DNA from: Bacteroidia bacterium
GTDB lineage: Bacteria > Bacteroidota > Bacteroidia > 2-12-FULL-35-15
NCBI GenBank assembly: GCA_030654175.1
Contig: JAURXZ010000008.1
Location: 179,426-243,425, forward strand
Length of the DNA stretch: 64,000 bases
Direction: 5' to 3'
Shown: piece by piece, positions 54,543 to 63,277 of the stretch
Numbering within the stretch: position 1 is the first letter of the stretch
Layout of the letters: the number at the start of each line of letters is the position of its first letter
Notes under the pieces: model-generated
What the model saw: the letters and a program-made list of their open reading frames with translations, nothing else
Databases searched by the model: none
What the model was told of the DNA's origin: nothing
Program-made: the position numbers and the translations under genes

Positions 54543-55316
54543 ATGGAATACGTCCTTATTTGTATTGTTGCATTGATAGGTTCAGGTCTGACGTTGTTTT
54601 CCGGGTTTGGTCTGGGAACATTACTCGTTCCTGTATTTGCTATATTCTTTCCAATAGAAATTGCTATTTCTCTTACTGCAATTGTCCACTTTCTCAACAA
54701 TCTATTTAAACTTACATTACTTGGCAAACACGCAGATAAAAGTGTTATCCTTCGTTTTGGTATTCCTGCTATTATTTCGGCTTTTATTGGGGCTTATGTA
54801 TTAACACTCTTAACGGGCATGCACCCTTTGTTTCACTATTCAATTTCGGGTAGAACGTTTGAGGTAATGCCTGTAAAGTTAACCATCGCTATTTTGCTAA
54901 TTGTATTTGCCTTATTTGATGTTATTCCAAGGTTGGAAAATTTGCAATTCAGCCCGAAGTATTTACCTGTTGGAGGTTTGTTGAGTGGTTTTTTTGGAGG
55001 ACTTTCAGGTAATCAGGGGGCTTTGCGTACTGCTTTTTTAATAAGGGCAAACTTATCCAAAGAGGCGTTTATTGCCACAGGAGTTGTTATTGCCTGTTTG
55101 ATAGATGTTTCAAGGCTAACAGTTTATACAAAACAAATTATTGAAATTGGCGATCAATTTAATTATACACTTATAATTGCAGCAACCCTATCTGCTTTTT
55201 TAGGCGCATATATTGGGAACAAGGTGCTGAAAAAAATTACTGTTAAAACACTTCAATACATAGTAGCTGGCATGCTTTTTATCTTCGCTGTTCTATTAGG
55301 GGCTGGAATAATATAA
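54543..55316 (+). CDS. TSUP/TauE-SafE family permease
   Basis: 257 residues with eight predicted membrane helices, of the sulfite/sulfonate exporter superfamily (TauE/SafE, formerly DUF81). Typical segments: an N-terminal GFGLGTLLVPVFAIFFP motif at about 21-37, the ISAFIGAYVL helix at about 79-88, and GGLLSGFFGGLSGNQGALRTAFL at about 144-166, the second-repeat counterpart. The two halves show the internal duplication of the family. Substrate unknown: proteins of this family move sulfite, sulfoacetate or other organic anions. It is the first gene after the atpC terminator and is separated from the next minus-strand gene by a short AT-rich gap. Confidence 0.9.
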   Translation: MEYVLICIVALIGSGLTLFSGFGLGTLLVPVFAIFFPIEIAISLTAIVHFLNNLFKLTLLGKHADKSVILRFGIPAIISAFIGAYVLTLLTGMHPLFHYSISGRTFEVMPVKLTIAILLIVFALFDVIPRLENLQFSPKYLPVGGLLSGFFGGLSGNQGALRTAFLIRANLSKEAFIATGVVIACLIDVSRLTVYTKQIIEIGDQFNYTLIIAATLSAFLGAYIGNKVLKKITVKTLQYIVAGMLFIFAVLLGAGII

Positions 55317-55367
55317 TAGTTAGTCGAGAGAATATTAACAAAAAGAGAATACAGGGGATTTTTTTTA

Positions 55368-55790
55368 TTAATTATAAATATGCAATACATTTCCATCATA
55401 CGTGGTATTGTATGCTTTTAATGGGAGTCCTGCAGGAGCCTGCGTTACCGAGCCATCATACATTGAGAATTTTGAATGGCAACAGGTGTCAGTAGCCAGA
55501 ATGTTTGTGGCATCAACCACCACAGTTGCACATGCATCGCTTGATTGATAAGTACAATTACGATCGTAAGCCATAAATTCCGAAGGTGATTTTCTATATA
55601 CCAATATTCCTCTTACCCCTCCTGTAATGTACACCCAGCCGCCAACTCCGTTAAGATTTAGAAAACTTGGATTGTTAGTATACAAATAAATATCAACCGG
55701 AGTTATTGGTACACCGTTATTGGTATCTTTTTTACAACCGCCTATGCTCAGTAAAATTAGAAAGGCTGTTAAATTCAAAAACGATTTCAT
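55368..55790 (-). CDS. Rieske-like lipoprotein, degenerate ligands
   Basis: 140 residues with a lipoprotein signal (lipobox IGGC, Cys19). The central part has the layout of small Bacteroidota Rieske-like [2Fe-2S] proteins: GWVYITGGVRGILVYRK, FMAYDRNCTYQSSDAC, then TCCHSKFSMYDGSVTQAPAGLPLKAY. In a canonical Rieske centre the first motif is C-x-H and the second C-x-x-H; here the first reads C-T-Y and the second C-C-H-S, so one His is missing. The Gly/Pro loop after the second motif matches the family. It may bind a cluster in an altered way, or only keep the fold. Role unknown; probably periplasmic or outer-membrane anchored. Confidence 0.7.
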   Translation of the reverse strand: MKSFLNLTAFLILLSIGGCKKDTNNGVPITPVDIYLYTNNPSFLNLNGVGGWVYITGGVRGILVYRKSPSEFMAYDRNCTYQSSDACATVVVDATNILATDTCCHSKFSMYDGSVTQAPAGLPLKAYNTTYDGNVLHIYN

Positions 55791-55983
55791 TATAAAATAT
55801 AATTATTACTTTTAACAAATTTAAGAAAATATTTCTATAGTTTTATACGTTCCACTGCAAAAGAGTTTCAGGCGCTGATCAGAGGTTAAAAAACTGAATA
55901 AATAGTTTTACATAGGAAACGGTTTTTATCAGATTTCTCAAAGAGCAGATTTTATATTTTAAATGAATCATCAATAATTCAAA

Positions 55984-56301
55984 ATGAAAACGGTTTTACG
56001 AAAAATAATTTTAGTGCTCATTTGCTTGATGCCTTTTGTTGGCTATGCTCAAGAAGCTGCACCAGCCAAAGATAAGGCACCCGCCACTTCCCGCGCACAA
56101 CGAAAAAAAGCAAAGCAAAAATGGAAAGAGAACCGTAAAATAGAAAGAGGGCAGGCCAAAGCTATTAAGGATCACCATAAGCATTTGCAAACCAAAAAGA
56201 CAAATAAGAGGATGCGCAAAGAAATGCGAAAATCTGAAAAATTAAGAACCAACAAAAAAGAATTTTTTATAGTACGGTGGTTTAAATACGGGCGGAATTA
56301 A
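55984..56301 (+). CDS. small highly basic exported protein
   Basis: 105 residues. Residues 1-22 form a signal peptide (MKTVLRKIILVLICLMPFVGYAQ). The mature part is a stretch of Lys/Arg-rich helix with few acidic residues, such as QRKKAKQKWKENRKIERG and KKTNKRMRKEMRKSEKLR. Such proteins are found in Bacteroidota and may bind nucleic acid or polyanionic polymers, but no family is recognised. The gene sits alone with a 192-base gap before it; the downstream gene begins 130 bases on. Confidence 0.6.
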   Translation: MKTVLRKIILVLICLMPFVGYAQEAAPAKDKAPATSRAQRKKAKQKWKENRKIERGQAKAIKDHHKHLQTKKTNKRMRKEMRKSEKLRTNKKEFFIVRWFKYGRN

Positions 56302-56430
56302 AGGTTTTAAATTTATTTTTTTATCCTTTAAATTTTTTCGCTTAATATCCTTCCTTCAAGAAACTGTCGATTGGTGCGCTTATAATAGAATAATTGCAAA
56401 AAAATCAATCGATTCAAACGGCCCGAAAAA

Positions 56431-58155
56431 ATGAAAAATAAGATAATCCTCTTAGGCATAAATATTTGTTTTGTTTGCATGAGTTTAGCAAAAGCTCAAA
56501 GCAGAGTCATCCGGTTTGAAAAAACTAAATGGAAACAAGTGCTCGAAAAAGCAAAAAAAGAAAAAAAAATAATTTTTCTCGATTGTTATACATCATGGTG
56601 CGGCCCCTGCAAATGGATGGAGAAAAATGTTTACAACAATGATACAGTTGCCGACTTTTACAATTCCAGTTTTATTTGTGTGAAAATGGACATGGAAAAA
56701 GACGAAGGTTTTGATCTTGCAAAAAAGTATAACATTACATCTTATCCAACTATGCTGTATATAAATGCAACTGGTGAGGTGCTTCACAGGACCTGCGAAT
56801 CAACAAAGGCTTTAGATTTTATTGAAAATGGTAGAAATGCCTTAGACCCTCAAAAACAATTACTCACTTTTAAAGATCAGTTTAATAGTAATGCTTACGA
56901 TTCCAAAAATGCTTTCCAATATTTTGAACTTCTCGAAAAAGCATGCCTTGAAAACGATACTATCGTTGAAAAATATTTGTTGGCTCAGAAAGACAGTAAT
57001 TTAACATTGCCCTATAACTGGAAAATTATTTATAAATATGCTAATTATAGTTCTCGTGCGTTCAAATATCTGGAAACCAATAAATTATTATTTTGTCAAT
57101 TATATGGCATCGATTCGGTAGAAACAATAATAAACCAGATATATATATATGAACTAAGGCAGGCAAACCTGAATAGAAACAGCAAAAAATTTGAAATGCT
57201 GAAAGCAAAATTTCTAATATTAAAAACAAAAAATGCCGAGAAAATTATTCAACGAGCTGAGCTAAAACTTCCAAAACTTTTAAATGCAGATAGGAAAAAT
57301 GCAATTGAAATACAAGACTCGATAGTTGGTCCAACAAATGTTTCAATGGGCTTTGGCAGTTTGACGGACTATCAGGATATAGTATATCAAACTCCAGGGA
57401 AAGGTGGAATGAAGGAAAGCAACTCTGCATGGTTTAAGTTGAATATAGATCATGATACAATACTTACATTTGATATTGTTCCATTTGATAGCCTTGATGA
57501 CTATGATTTTGCAGTTTTCAAAAGCCCGGTAAATAATTTGATCAAGGATGTAACATCAATAAAAATAAAGTCAAGGCCGGAGCGCCTTTGTTATTCCTAT
57601 TGCACCTCTAAAAGTGGTATTACAGGATTGTCCCAATATACCAAAAACAAATATGTTGGTTCAGGGGCTGGACCAGCATATGTTTCAGGAATACCTGTAA
57701 AAGCAGGAGAAACATATTACATCTATGTTGATTGCTTTGAAACATCTATTAAGTATAATAATAATCAGGTACCATTAGGATTTTCTATCTTCTTTTATGA
57801 TTATTGGCCAAAGAGAAAACCTATTGTTTTAAAGAATGTTTTTTTTGAAAATAGAAAAGCTGTTTTACCAAAAGAGTCTTTTATAGAACTCGACAAACTT
57901 GTTGTCCGTTTACAAGAAAGCCAGATAAATATTGAAATAAGAGGGCATGCTGATGGAATGGGCAATGAAGAGCAAAATAAAGTACTTTCAGAAGAACGCG
58001 CCAAAGCTGTTGTTGATTATCTCCTATCAAAAAAGGTAAAAGCTGACAGGCTTTTTTATAAAGGCTTTGGGAGTACAACCCCTATTGCGTCAAATGGAAC
58101 AGAAGAAGGACGGCAGAAAAACAGAAGAGTTGAATTTATTATTGTTATGAATTAG
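56431..58155 (+). CDS. exported thioredoxin-OmpA fusion protein
   Basis: 574 residues. A signal peptide (MKNKIILLGINICFVCMSLAKAQ) is followed by a thioredoxin-like domain of the DUF255/thiol-disulfide type with active site WCGPC at about residues 55-59 (YTSWCGPCKWMEKN), the cis-Pro loop SYPTML near 108-113, and a long helical middle (about 130-290). A beta-rich domain with pairs of Cys follows (about 330-450), and the C-terminal ~110 residues are an OmpA-type peptidoglycan-binding domain (VFFENRKAVLPKES, IEIRGHADGMGNEEQNKVLSEERAKAV, GFGSTTPIASNGTEEGRQKNRRVEF). It is likely an outer-membrane/periplasmic oxidoreductase tethered to peptidoglycan. The fusion is unusual; partner unknown. Confidence 0.88.
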   Translation: MKNKIILLGINICFVCMSLAKAQSRVIRFEKTKWKQVLEKAKKEKKIIFLDCYTSWCGPCKWMEKNVYNNDTVADFYNSSFICVKMDMEKDEGFDLAKKYNITSYPTMLYINATGEVLHRTCESTKALDFIENGRNALDPQKQLLTFKDQFNSNAYDSKNAFQYFELLEKACLENDTIVEKYLLAQKDSNLTLPYNWKIIYKYANYSSRAFKYLETNKLLFCQLYGIDSVETIINQIYIYELRQANLNRNSKKFEMLKAKFLILKTKNAEKIIQRAELKLPKLLNADRKNAIEIQDSIVGPTNVSMGFGSLTDYQDIVYQTPGKGGMKESNSAWFKLNIDHDTILTFDIVPFDSLDDYDFAVFKSPVNNLIKDVTSIKIKSRPERLCYSYCTSKSGITGLSQYTKNKYVGSGAGPAYVSGIPVKAGETYYIYVDCFETSIKYNNNQVPLGFSIFFYDYWPKRKPIVLKNVFFENRKAVLPKESFIELDKLVVRLQESQINIEIRGHADGMGNEEQNKVLSEERAKAVVDYLLSKKVKADRLFYKGFGSTTPIASNGTEEGRQKNRRVEFIIVMN

Positions 58156-58293
58156 CCCGTAACAATTGTGAAAATTGACTAGTAAAGTGACAAAAAACAG
58201 TTGCTTCGGAAAAATATATTTTTTTTGCTACCTTTAATAAAAAAATTGAGTTCAGGTAAACCGGCTATTTCATCAGGCCAATCCTAATGCTTT

Positions 58294-61200
58294 ATGCAAA
58301 AAATAAAACATTTTTTTTTACTTCCCTTTATAATTGCACTTGTATTGCTTGCCAAACAAGGAATGTCTCAATCGTATTATTTTCAAAATTATTCTGTTGA
58401 AAATGGTTTACCTTTTATTGATGTATCCAATATTTTTCAGGATAGCAAGGGTAATCTTTGGTCAGGTGGATATGGCGGTTTAAGCAAATTTGATGGCGTT
58501 TCGTTTACTAATTACAGTCCTAAAAATGGATTACTCAATCACTCCGTTACCTGTATAACAGAAGACAATCATGGAAACCTTTGGATAGGGACCATCAGCG
58601 GTATCAATAAATTAACCGCTGAAAAATTTACAGGCTATACCACCAAAAATGGATTGATCTCCAACTCAATAACTGCATCTTTAAAAGATGCGAATGGTAA
58701 TGTTTGGTTCGGTACCGACAAAGGCATCAGTAAGTTAACAGATGGTACATTTATTAATTATTCCACTAAAAACGGATTGATTGGAAATGCTATAAATTGT
58801 ATTTTTCAGGATGATTCCGGTAATATATGGATCGGAACTAATGATGGGATAAGTGTTTTTGATCAGTCCTCTTTGCCTGTTAAAGGTTCAAAAAGGATCA
58901 TCAATTACAACACATCAAATGGTTTATTAAATGATCATATAAATAGCATAACACAGGACTTGCAACATAACATATGGATAGCCACATCAAATGGTTTATG
59001 TAAATTAAGCAATAATAAATTCACTTGCTATTCAGCAAAAGAGGGGCTGGCGGATGATAATATTAATTCAGTTTTAGTTGACTACAGGAATACACTATGG
59101 TTAGCAACTGATAATGGATTGGTAAAATATAACCCGAATGGTGCTGCAGGAGAAAAAGAAAAATTCATAAAATATTCTCTCCGAAAAGACAATAACAGCA
59201 ATTTGATAGGTTGCCTTTACCAGGATTACGAACATAATTTATGGATAGGGACCTATGCCGGTTTATTTAAATACCGAGGAAACCCTTTTGTTAGTTATGG
59301 AATAGAGGATGGATTAACAAGTCAGTTTATTTACGGTATCCTGCGGGATTCAAAGGGGGCGCTTTGGATAGGTTCTAAAGATGGTGGCTTGTTTAAGTTC
59401 GAGAAGGAAAAATTTACTCAGTTCAACGAAAAAACCGGTTTAAAAGCCAAAACGGTAAATTCAATATACGAGTTAAGTTTGGGAACCTTATGGCTTGGTA
59501 CAGATGATGGTTTAACTATTTACGATGGTAAAAATTTCATCAAAAAGGTTGATCCATCAGGTGTTTTCGATCGTGCAGTTAATTATATTTATAAAGATTC
59601 TAAAAATAATTTATGGTTAGGTGGAAATGATGAGATTTTTAAATTTGATGGAAAAAAATTCACTCATTATGCATTTAAAGGAAGAAGCGAAAACTGTCAG
59701 GTATGGACTATTGTTGAAGATCTAAAAGGCACACTATGGATAGGTACCTATTTAGGAGGTTTAATTAAATACGATGGGAAAGAATTTATCGAGTGTAGCG
59801 AAAGTATGGGTTTGAAAAATGATTCGTACCTCACTTCTTTAATAGATAAAAAAGGTAATATTTATTTGGGAGCACTTGATGGCTTGTGGATGTTTAATCC
59901 TGGATCTGTAGATCCTAAAATTACCAGTTTTAACGAATCGGATGGTTTGAGTTCAGATTTAATTTATGCTATTACTTTTGGAAAAACACAAGACGAAATT
60001 TGGGCCGGAACAAACCAGGGTTTAAATAAAATTGATATTGCGGAGTTTAAAAGATCAGGGAAAAAAAATATTATTCCTTTTGGTAAAGAAGATGGTTTTT
60101 CTGGGGTTGAGTGCAACTCAAATGGTACCTACGTTGATAAAGATGGATCTATTTGGTTTGGTACTGTTAATGGACTCATTAAATACGACCCTGTTGAATA
60201 CATCGAAAACATAGCCGAATCCAAGACTAGCATCACCGGCTTTCGTTTATTTTACAATGATACCATTTTAACAAATAAGATGCATTTATCGTATAATGAT
60301 AATAATATTACCTTTTATTATTCCGGAATAAGCCTTACAAATCCCGCCAAAGTGCAGTATTCACATATATTGGAAGGTTTTGACAAGTGGTCCCCTCCTT
60401 CAAATGAGAGATTGGTAACCTATTCCAATCTTCCATCAGGCACCTATACTTTTAAAGTAATAAGTTCGAATAATGAGGGGGTATGGAATAAAATTCCTGC
60501 AAGCTTTACGTTTACTATAAATATTCCTTTTTGGAAAACCTGGGGGTTCATGATTACTTCATTCTTGATCGTAATAGGTTCATTTTTGTTTTTTATCAGA
60601 TTTCGTATTCGTAAAATTAAAAATCTTGAAAAACGAAAAACAGAGCTCAACAGAAAAATTGCAAACATCGAATCGCAGGCATTGCGGGCGCAAATGAATC
60701 CTCACTTTATTTTTAATACACTTAGCTCAATTCAACACTATATATCCAATCACGATACCGATGCGGCTTTAAAATATTTATCGAAATTCGCTAAACTGAT
60801 GCGAAAGATTATGGAAAATTCAAAACAACAGATGATCACGGTTGCTGAAGAAATTAATGCACTCAACTTGTTTTTAGAATTAGAGGTGATGCGTTTTGAT
60901 AAAAAATTTGAATATCACATTTCCATTGACCCTAACATAGATCAGAATTATGATCGTATACCTTCAATGCTTATTCAACCTTATGTAGAAAATGCGATCA
61001 TTCATGGATTATTGCCTAAACAAGGATTCGGAAAAATTTCAATAACTTTACAAAAACAAAATGATACTATTTTGTGTATTGTTGAAGATACCGGCATTGG
61101 CAGGGAAAATTCAAATAAATTCAAGAAAAACAGTATTCAGCAGCATAAGTCAATGGGAATGAGTATTACTCAGGAGCGATTGGATATTTTAAATGCAAGT

Positions 61201-61302
61201 TTAAGCAGCAACATTAATTGTGAAATAATTGATCAGCATGAAAACGGTGAACCAGCCGGAACAAAAGTGCTGTTGGTAATTCCGCTTGAAGTGAATGAAT
61301 AA
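58294..61302 (+). CDS. propeller-type sensor histidine kinase (LytS-like output)
   Basis: 1002 residues. A signal peptide (core FFLLPFIIALVLLAK) is followed by a two-component-regulator propeller of about 14 Reg_prop repeats (residues ~30-640), with repeated D..GNLWIGT or similar. A Y_Y_Y domain (about 670-745) leads to a single TM helix (about 750-772) and a coiled coil. The histidine kinase module is of the LytS/His_kinase type with His804 in AQMNPHFIFNTLSSIQHY and an HATPase-like region (MLIQPYVENAIIHG, VEDTGIGREN). The next gene, 245 bases downstream, is a LytTR response regulator and the likely partner. A promoter-like TACCTTTA lies at 58229-58236. The sensed ligand is unknown. Confidence 0.93.
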   Translation: MQKIKHFFLLPFIIALVLLAKQGMSQSYYFQNYSVENGLPFIDVSNIFQDSKGNLWSGGYGGLSKFDGVSFTNYSPKNGLLNHSVTCITEDNHGNLWIGTISGINKLTAEKFTGYTTKNGLISNSITASLKDANGNVWFGTDKGISKLTDGTFINYSTKNGLIGNAINCIFQDDSGNIWIGTNDGISVFDQSSLPVKGSKRIINYNTSNGLLNDHINSITQDLQHNIWIATSNGLCKLSNNKFTCYSAKEGLADDNINSVLVDYRNTLWLATDNGLVKYNPNGAAGEKEKFIKYSLRKDNNSNLIGCLYQDYEHNLWIGTYAGLFKYRGNPFVSYGIEDGLTSQFIYGILRDSKGALWIGSKDGGLFKFEKEKFTQFNEKTGLKAKTVNSIYELSLGTLWLGTDDGLTIYDGKNFIKKVDPSGVFDRAVNYIYKDSKNNLWLGGNDEIFKFDGKKFTHYAFKGRSENCQVWTIVEDLKGTLWIGTYLGGLIKYDGKEFIECSESMGLKNDSYLTSLIDKKGNIYLGALDGLWMFNPGSVDPKITSFNESDGLSSDLIYAITFGKTQDEIWAGTNQGLNKIDIAEFKRSGKKNIIPFGKEDGFSGVECNSNGTYVDKDGSIWFGTVNGLIKYDPVEYIENIAESKTSITGFRLFYNDTILTNKMHLSYNDNNITFYYSGISLTNPAKVQYSHILEGFDKWSPPSNERLVTYSNLPSGTYTFKVISSNNEGVWNKIPASFTFTINIPFWKTWGFMITSFLIVIGSFLFFIRFRIRKIKNLEKRKTELNRKIANIESQALRAQMNPHFIFNTLSSIQHYISNHDTDAALKYLSKFAKLMRKIMENSKQQMITVAEEINALNLFLELEVMRFDKKFEYHISIDPNIDQNYDRIPSMLIQPYVENAIIHGLLPKQGFGKISITLQKQNDTILCIVEDTGIGRENSNKFKKNSIQQHKSMGMSITQERLDILNASLSSNINCEIIDQHENGEPAGTKVLLVIPLEVNE

Positions 61303-61490
61303 TGGAATGCAATTGTTTCAATGTAACAATTAAGCAGTAGGCAATTATTCCCCCTTGTGTGTTGGGTTTGTGAGTGAGGGAAGGGGAGAGCGATGGATGG
61401 TGCGTAGTAGGGGGATGTTTTTTAGTTCCACTTGAATGTTGATGGTTCGTTGAAGTAAGGGGCGAATAAATGTGTGATGCAGGGGGGGGT

Positions 61491-61545
61491 ATTCATTAAG
61501 ATTCATACAAATTCGTAAATTCGTAATAATTCGTTATTCGTAAAA
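61491..61545. repeat. ATTCGTAA-type short repeats before the LytTR gene
   Basis: Six close copies of ATTC(A/G)T... in a row between 61491 and 61545, spaced 7-10 bases, ending 2 bases before the start codon. Not in a strict register, unlike other arrays. It falls in the leader of the regulator gene, so it could affect translation. Confidence 0.55.
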
Positions 61546-61547
61546 TT

Positions 61548-62297
61548 ATGATAAAAGCAATAATAGTTGATGATGAATTAGGTGCACGCGAATCATTATC
61601 AAAAATGGTAGAAAAGAACTGTAAAACTATTGATGTAGTTGCCAAAGCCGATTCAATGACCAGCGCTTTTGAAGCCATCAGCAAACACCAGCCCGATCTT
61701 GTGTTTTTGGATATTGAAATGTCTAATGGTAATGCTTTCGATCTGCTCGAAAAATTCAAGGAAATTGATTTCGATATTATTTTCACTACCGCCTACGACC
61801 ATTATGCGATCAAAGCCATTAAATTCAGTGCCATTGATTATATACTTAAACCAATTGACCCGGAAGAATTAATACAGGCAGTGCATCGTTTTGAAGAAAA
61901 GAACGGGCAAAAAAGTATGCTGGATAAAAAATTCAAAGCATTATTATCTAATATAAGACCTGAAAACAAACTTAAGAAGGTTGGTATCCCTGATGGGGAC
62001 GGATTGATATTCATTAACCTTTCCGACATTATCCGTTGCGATTCTGATGGCAACTATACCTTTTTTGTTCTTGTTACCGGCAAAAGAATATTGGCATCAC
62101 GCACCCTTGGTGAATACGAACAAATGTTTGCTGATGATAATTTCTTCCGCGTTCATCGTTCCCACCTCATTAACCTTCAGCATGTGAAAAAATACATCAA
62201 AGGGGAAGGTGGTTATGTTGTAATGAGCGATAATTCACAGGTTGAAGTATCCAGAAGAAATAAAACAGATTTCCTCGAAAAATTGTCTCTTATTTAA
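61548..62297 (+). CDS. LytTR-family response regulator
   Basis: 249 residues. The receiver domain (1-~120) has phospho-acceptor Asp55 in LVFLDIEMSNG, acidic residues at IVDDELG near 5-11 and the TTAYDHYAIKAI segment with the conserved Thr/Tyr; Lys near IDYILKPID at 100-108. The DNA-binding LytTR domain (about 145-245) shows FVLVTGKRILASRTLGEYEQMF, FFRVHRSHLINLQHVKKYIKGEGG and VSRRNKTDFLEKL. The gene order, sensor kinase then this regulator, makes them a two-component pair acting by direct DNA binding. Targets unknown. A heptamer-array region follows its stop. Confidence 0.95.
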   Translation: MIKAIIVDDELGARESLSKMVEKNCKTIDVVAKADSMTSAFEAISKHQPDLVFLDIEMSNGNAFDLLEKFKEIDFDIIFTTAYDHYAIKAIKFSAIDYILKPIDPEELIQAVHRFEEKNGQKSMLDKKFKALLSNIRPENKLKKVGIPDGDGLIFINLSDIIRCDSDGNYTFFVLVTGKRILASRTLGEYEQMFADDNFFRVHRSHLINLQHVKKYIKGEGGYVVMSDNSQVEVSRRNKTDFLEKLSLI

Positions 62298-62301
62298 AAA
62301 A

Positions 62302-62357
62302 ATGGATAATTAATAATGGATAATTAAAAATGGATATTGGATATTTAATAATGGATA
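62302..62357. repeat. heptamer array, ATGGATA type
   Basis: Eight consecutive 7-base units in strict register, with units of types ATGGATA, ATTAATA and TTGGATA. Begins 4 bases after the LytTR stop. Confidence 0.85.
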
Positions 62358-62374
62358 ATGTTGAAAACCCAGTT

Positions 62375-62580
62375 CATCCAACCTCCAACCTCTAATCTCT
62401 AACCTCTAACCTCTAACCTCTAACCTCTAACATCCAACATCTAACATCTAACATCTAACATCTAACATCCAACATCCAACATCCAACAACCAACAACCAC
62501 CAACCTCCAACCACCAACCTCCAACCACCAACCACCAACCAACCAACCAACCAACCAACCAACCAACAACCAACAACCTC
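62375..62580. repeat. heptamer array with graded unit change, CATCTAA/CCTCTAA to CAACCAC type
   Basis: 24 consecutive 7-base units (62375-62542), then six CCAA tetramers (62543-62566), then two more heptamers. The unit drifts in blocks: CCTCTAA-type, then CATCTAA/CATCCAA-type, then CAACCAC-type. The unit CATCCAA is inverse in sense to TTGGATA in the preceding array. Confidence 0.95.
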
Positions 62581-62880
62581 AAAACTCTTTTACCGCTTTC
62601 CCATTAATAACTACCGTTTAATAATCGAACATCCCCTTTCAGTCAATGTGGCTTTATCTCCCTTTCTTTCTGTTGTAATATTGTAATAGAAAATTAAACA
62701 TAGTAAATTTTAATAAAAAACAGGTGTCGGGTTTTTGCGACAAATTAATTAGCACATGGGGATGTTGTTTAAATTAATACGCAAATACCCGCACCTTTTA
62801 AAATAAATTAAAGACATAAAAATTATACTTCAATAATAATATTCCAAAATTGAATTTTCACCAAATAAAAAGTAGAAATC
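62581..62880. other. AT-rich spacer before the small membrane gene
   Basis: 300 bases. No gene or recognised RNA. The right end should carry the promoter of the 62881 gene; TATACTTC near 62824-62831 is only a poor match to the -7 element. Confidence 0.35.
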
Positions 62881-63006
62881 ATGAACAAAAAAACCACAAT
62901 TTCCAGAAGTAAAAACGATCATTCAGAAGGTAGCGGAACAATAGCTATTTTAATCGCTTTTGTTGCCTTAGCATTTATTCTATTCAATGCCATCACTTCA
63001 GCCTGA
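62881..63006 (+). CDS. 41-residue single-helix membrane peptide
   Basis: A short frame (MNKKTTISRSKNDHSEGSG, then a hydrophobic stretch of about 20 residues, AILIAFVALAFILFNAI, ending TSA). It has one predicted membrane helix, a basic cytoplasmic end and no cleavage site. An AT-rich leader with a purine-rich AAGTAGAAATC precedes the ATG. A hairpin follows at 63013-63033. The size and layout are those of small transmembrane proteins; no family recognised. Too short for a safe call, but the coding-like composition and isolated position support it. Confidence 0.55.
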   Translation: MNKKTTISRSKNDHSEGSGTIAILIAFVALAFILFNAITSA

Positions 63007-63012
63007 TTTAAA

Positions 63013-63033
63013 CCTGTTTTTTTGTAAAACAGG
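63013..63033 (+). terminator. short inverted repeat after the small membrane gene
   Basis: CCTGTTTT (63013-63020) pairs with AAAACAGG (63026-63033) around a 5-base loop. No T-run follows, so it is a weak terminator at best. Confidence 0.4.
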
Positions 63034-63128
63034 CTCTTGAAATTCAAGACTTTATTGCGCTTAGTAGCTTGATATGTAGCGGGTTAATGGTGTTGCTTTT
63101 TTGTGTTAATATTCGGTATAAAAAAAAC

Positions 63129-63160
63129 TTGGATAAGAATTTTAAATATTCATATATTTA
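63129..63160 (+). promoter_or_regulatory. putative promoter for the TonB-dependent receptor gene
   Basis: TTGG at 63129-63132, 20 bases, then TATATTTA at 63153-63160, seven of eight to the TAnnTTTG consensus. The gene starts 117 bases on, leaving room for a leader that contains the octamer repeats. Confidence 0.45.
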
Positions 63161-63194
63161 CGCGCCCATTTTTTTTTAGGTAGACAAACTATTA

Positions 63195-63274
63195 GGAATG
63201 AAAATGTTTCAAATTTGAAAATGAACTTTTTTAATTTTCAAATTTCACAAATTATCAAATTATCAAATTAATAA
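63195..63274. repeat. octamer-phased repeats in the leader of the TonB receptor gene
   Basis: Left part 63195-63226, four 8-base units with AAATTTGA and AAATGAAC; right part 63235-63274, five units in strict 8-base register with two exact ATTATCAA copies. The two parts are partly inverse (AAATTTGAAAA against TTTTCAAATTT). Confidence 0.6.
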
Positions 63275-63277
63275 GAT

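Noticed and set aside
61363-61424. Possible G-quadruplex (four G-runs on the plus strand)
   Set aside because: Loop lengths are very uneven (one about 25 bases), outside the usual rule, so a stable quadruplex is doubtful.
62375-62580. CRISPR-like or telomere-like array
   Set aside because: Units are 7 bases with no spacers, so not CRISPR; the CCTCTAA words recall telomere repeats only by chance, since they lie inside a bacterial chromosome and drift to other units.
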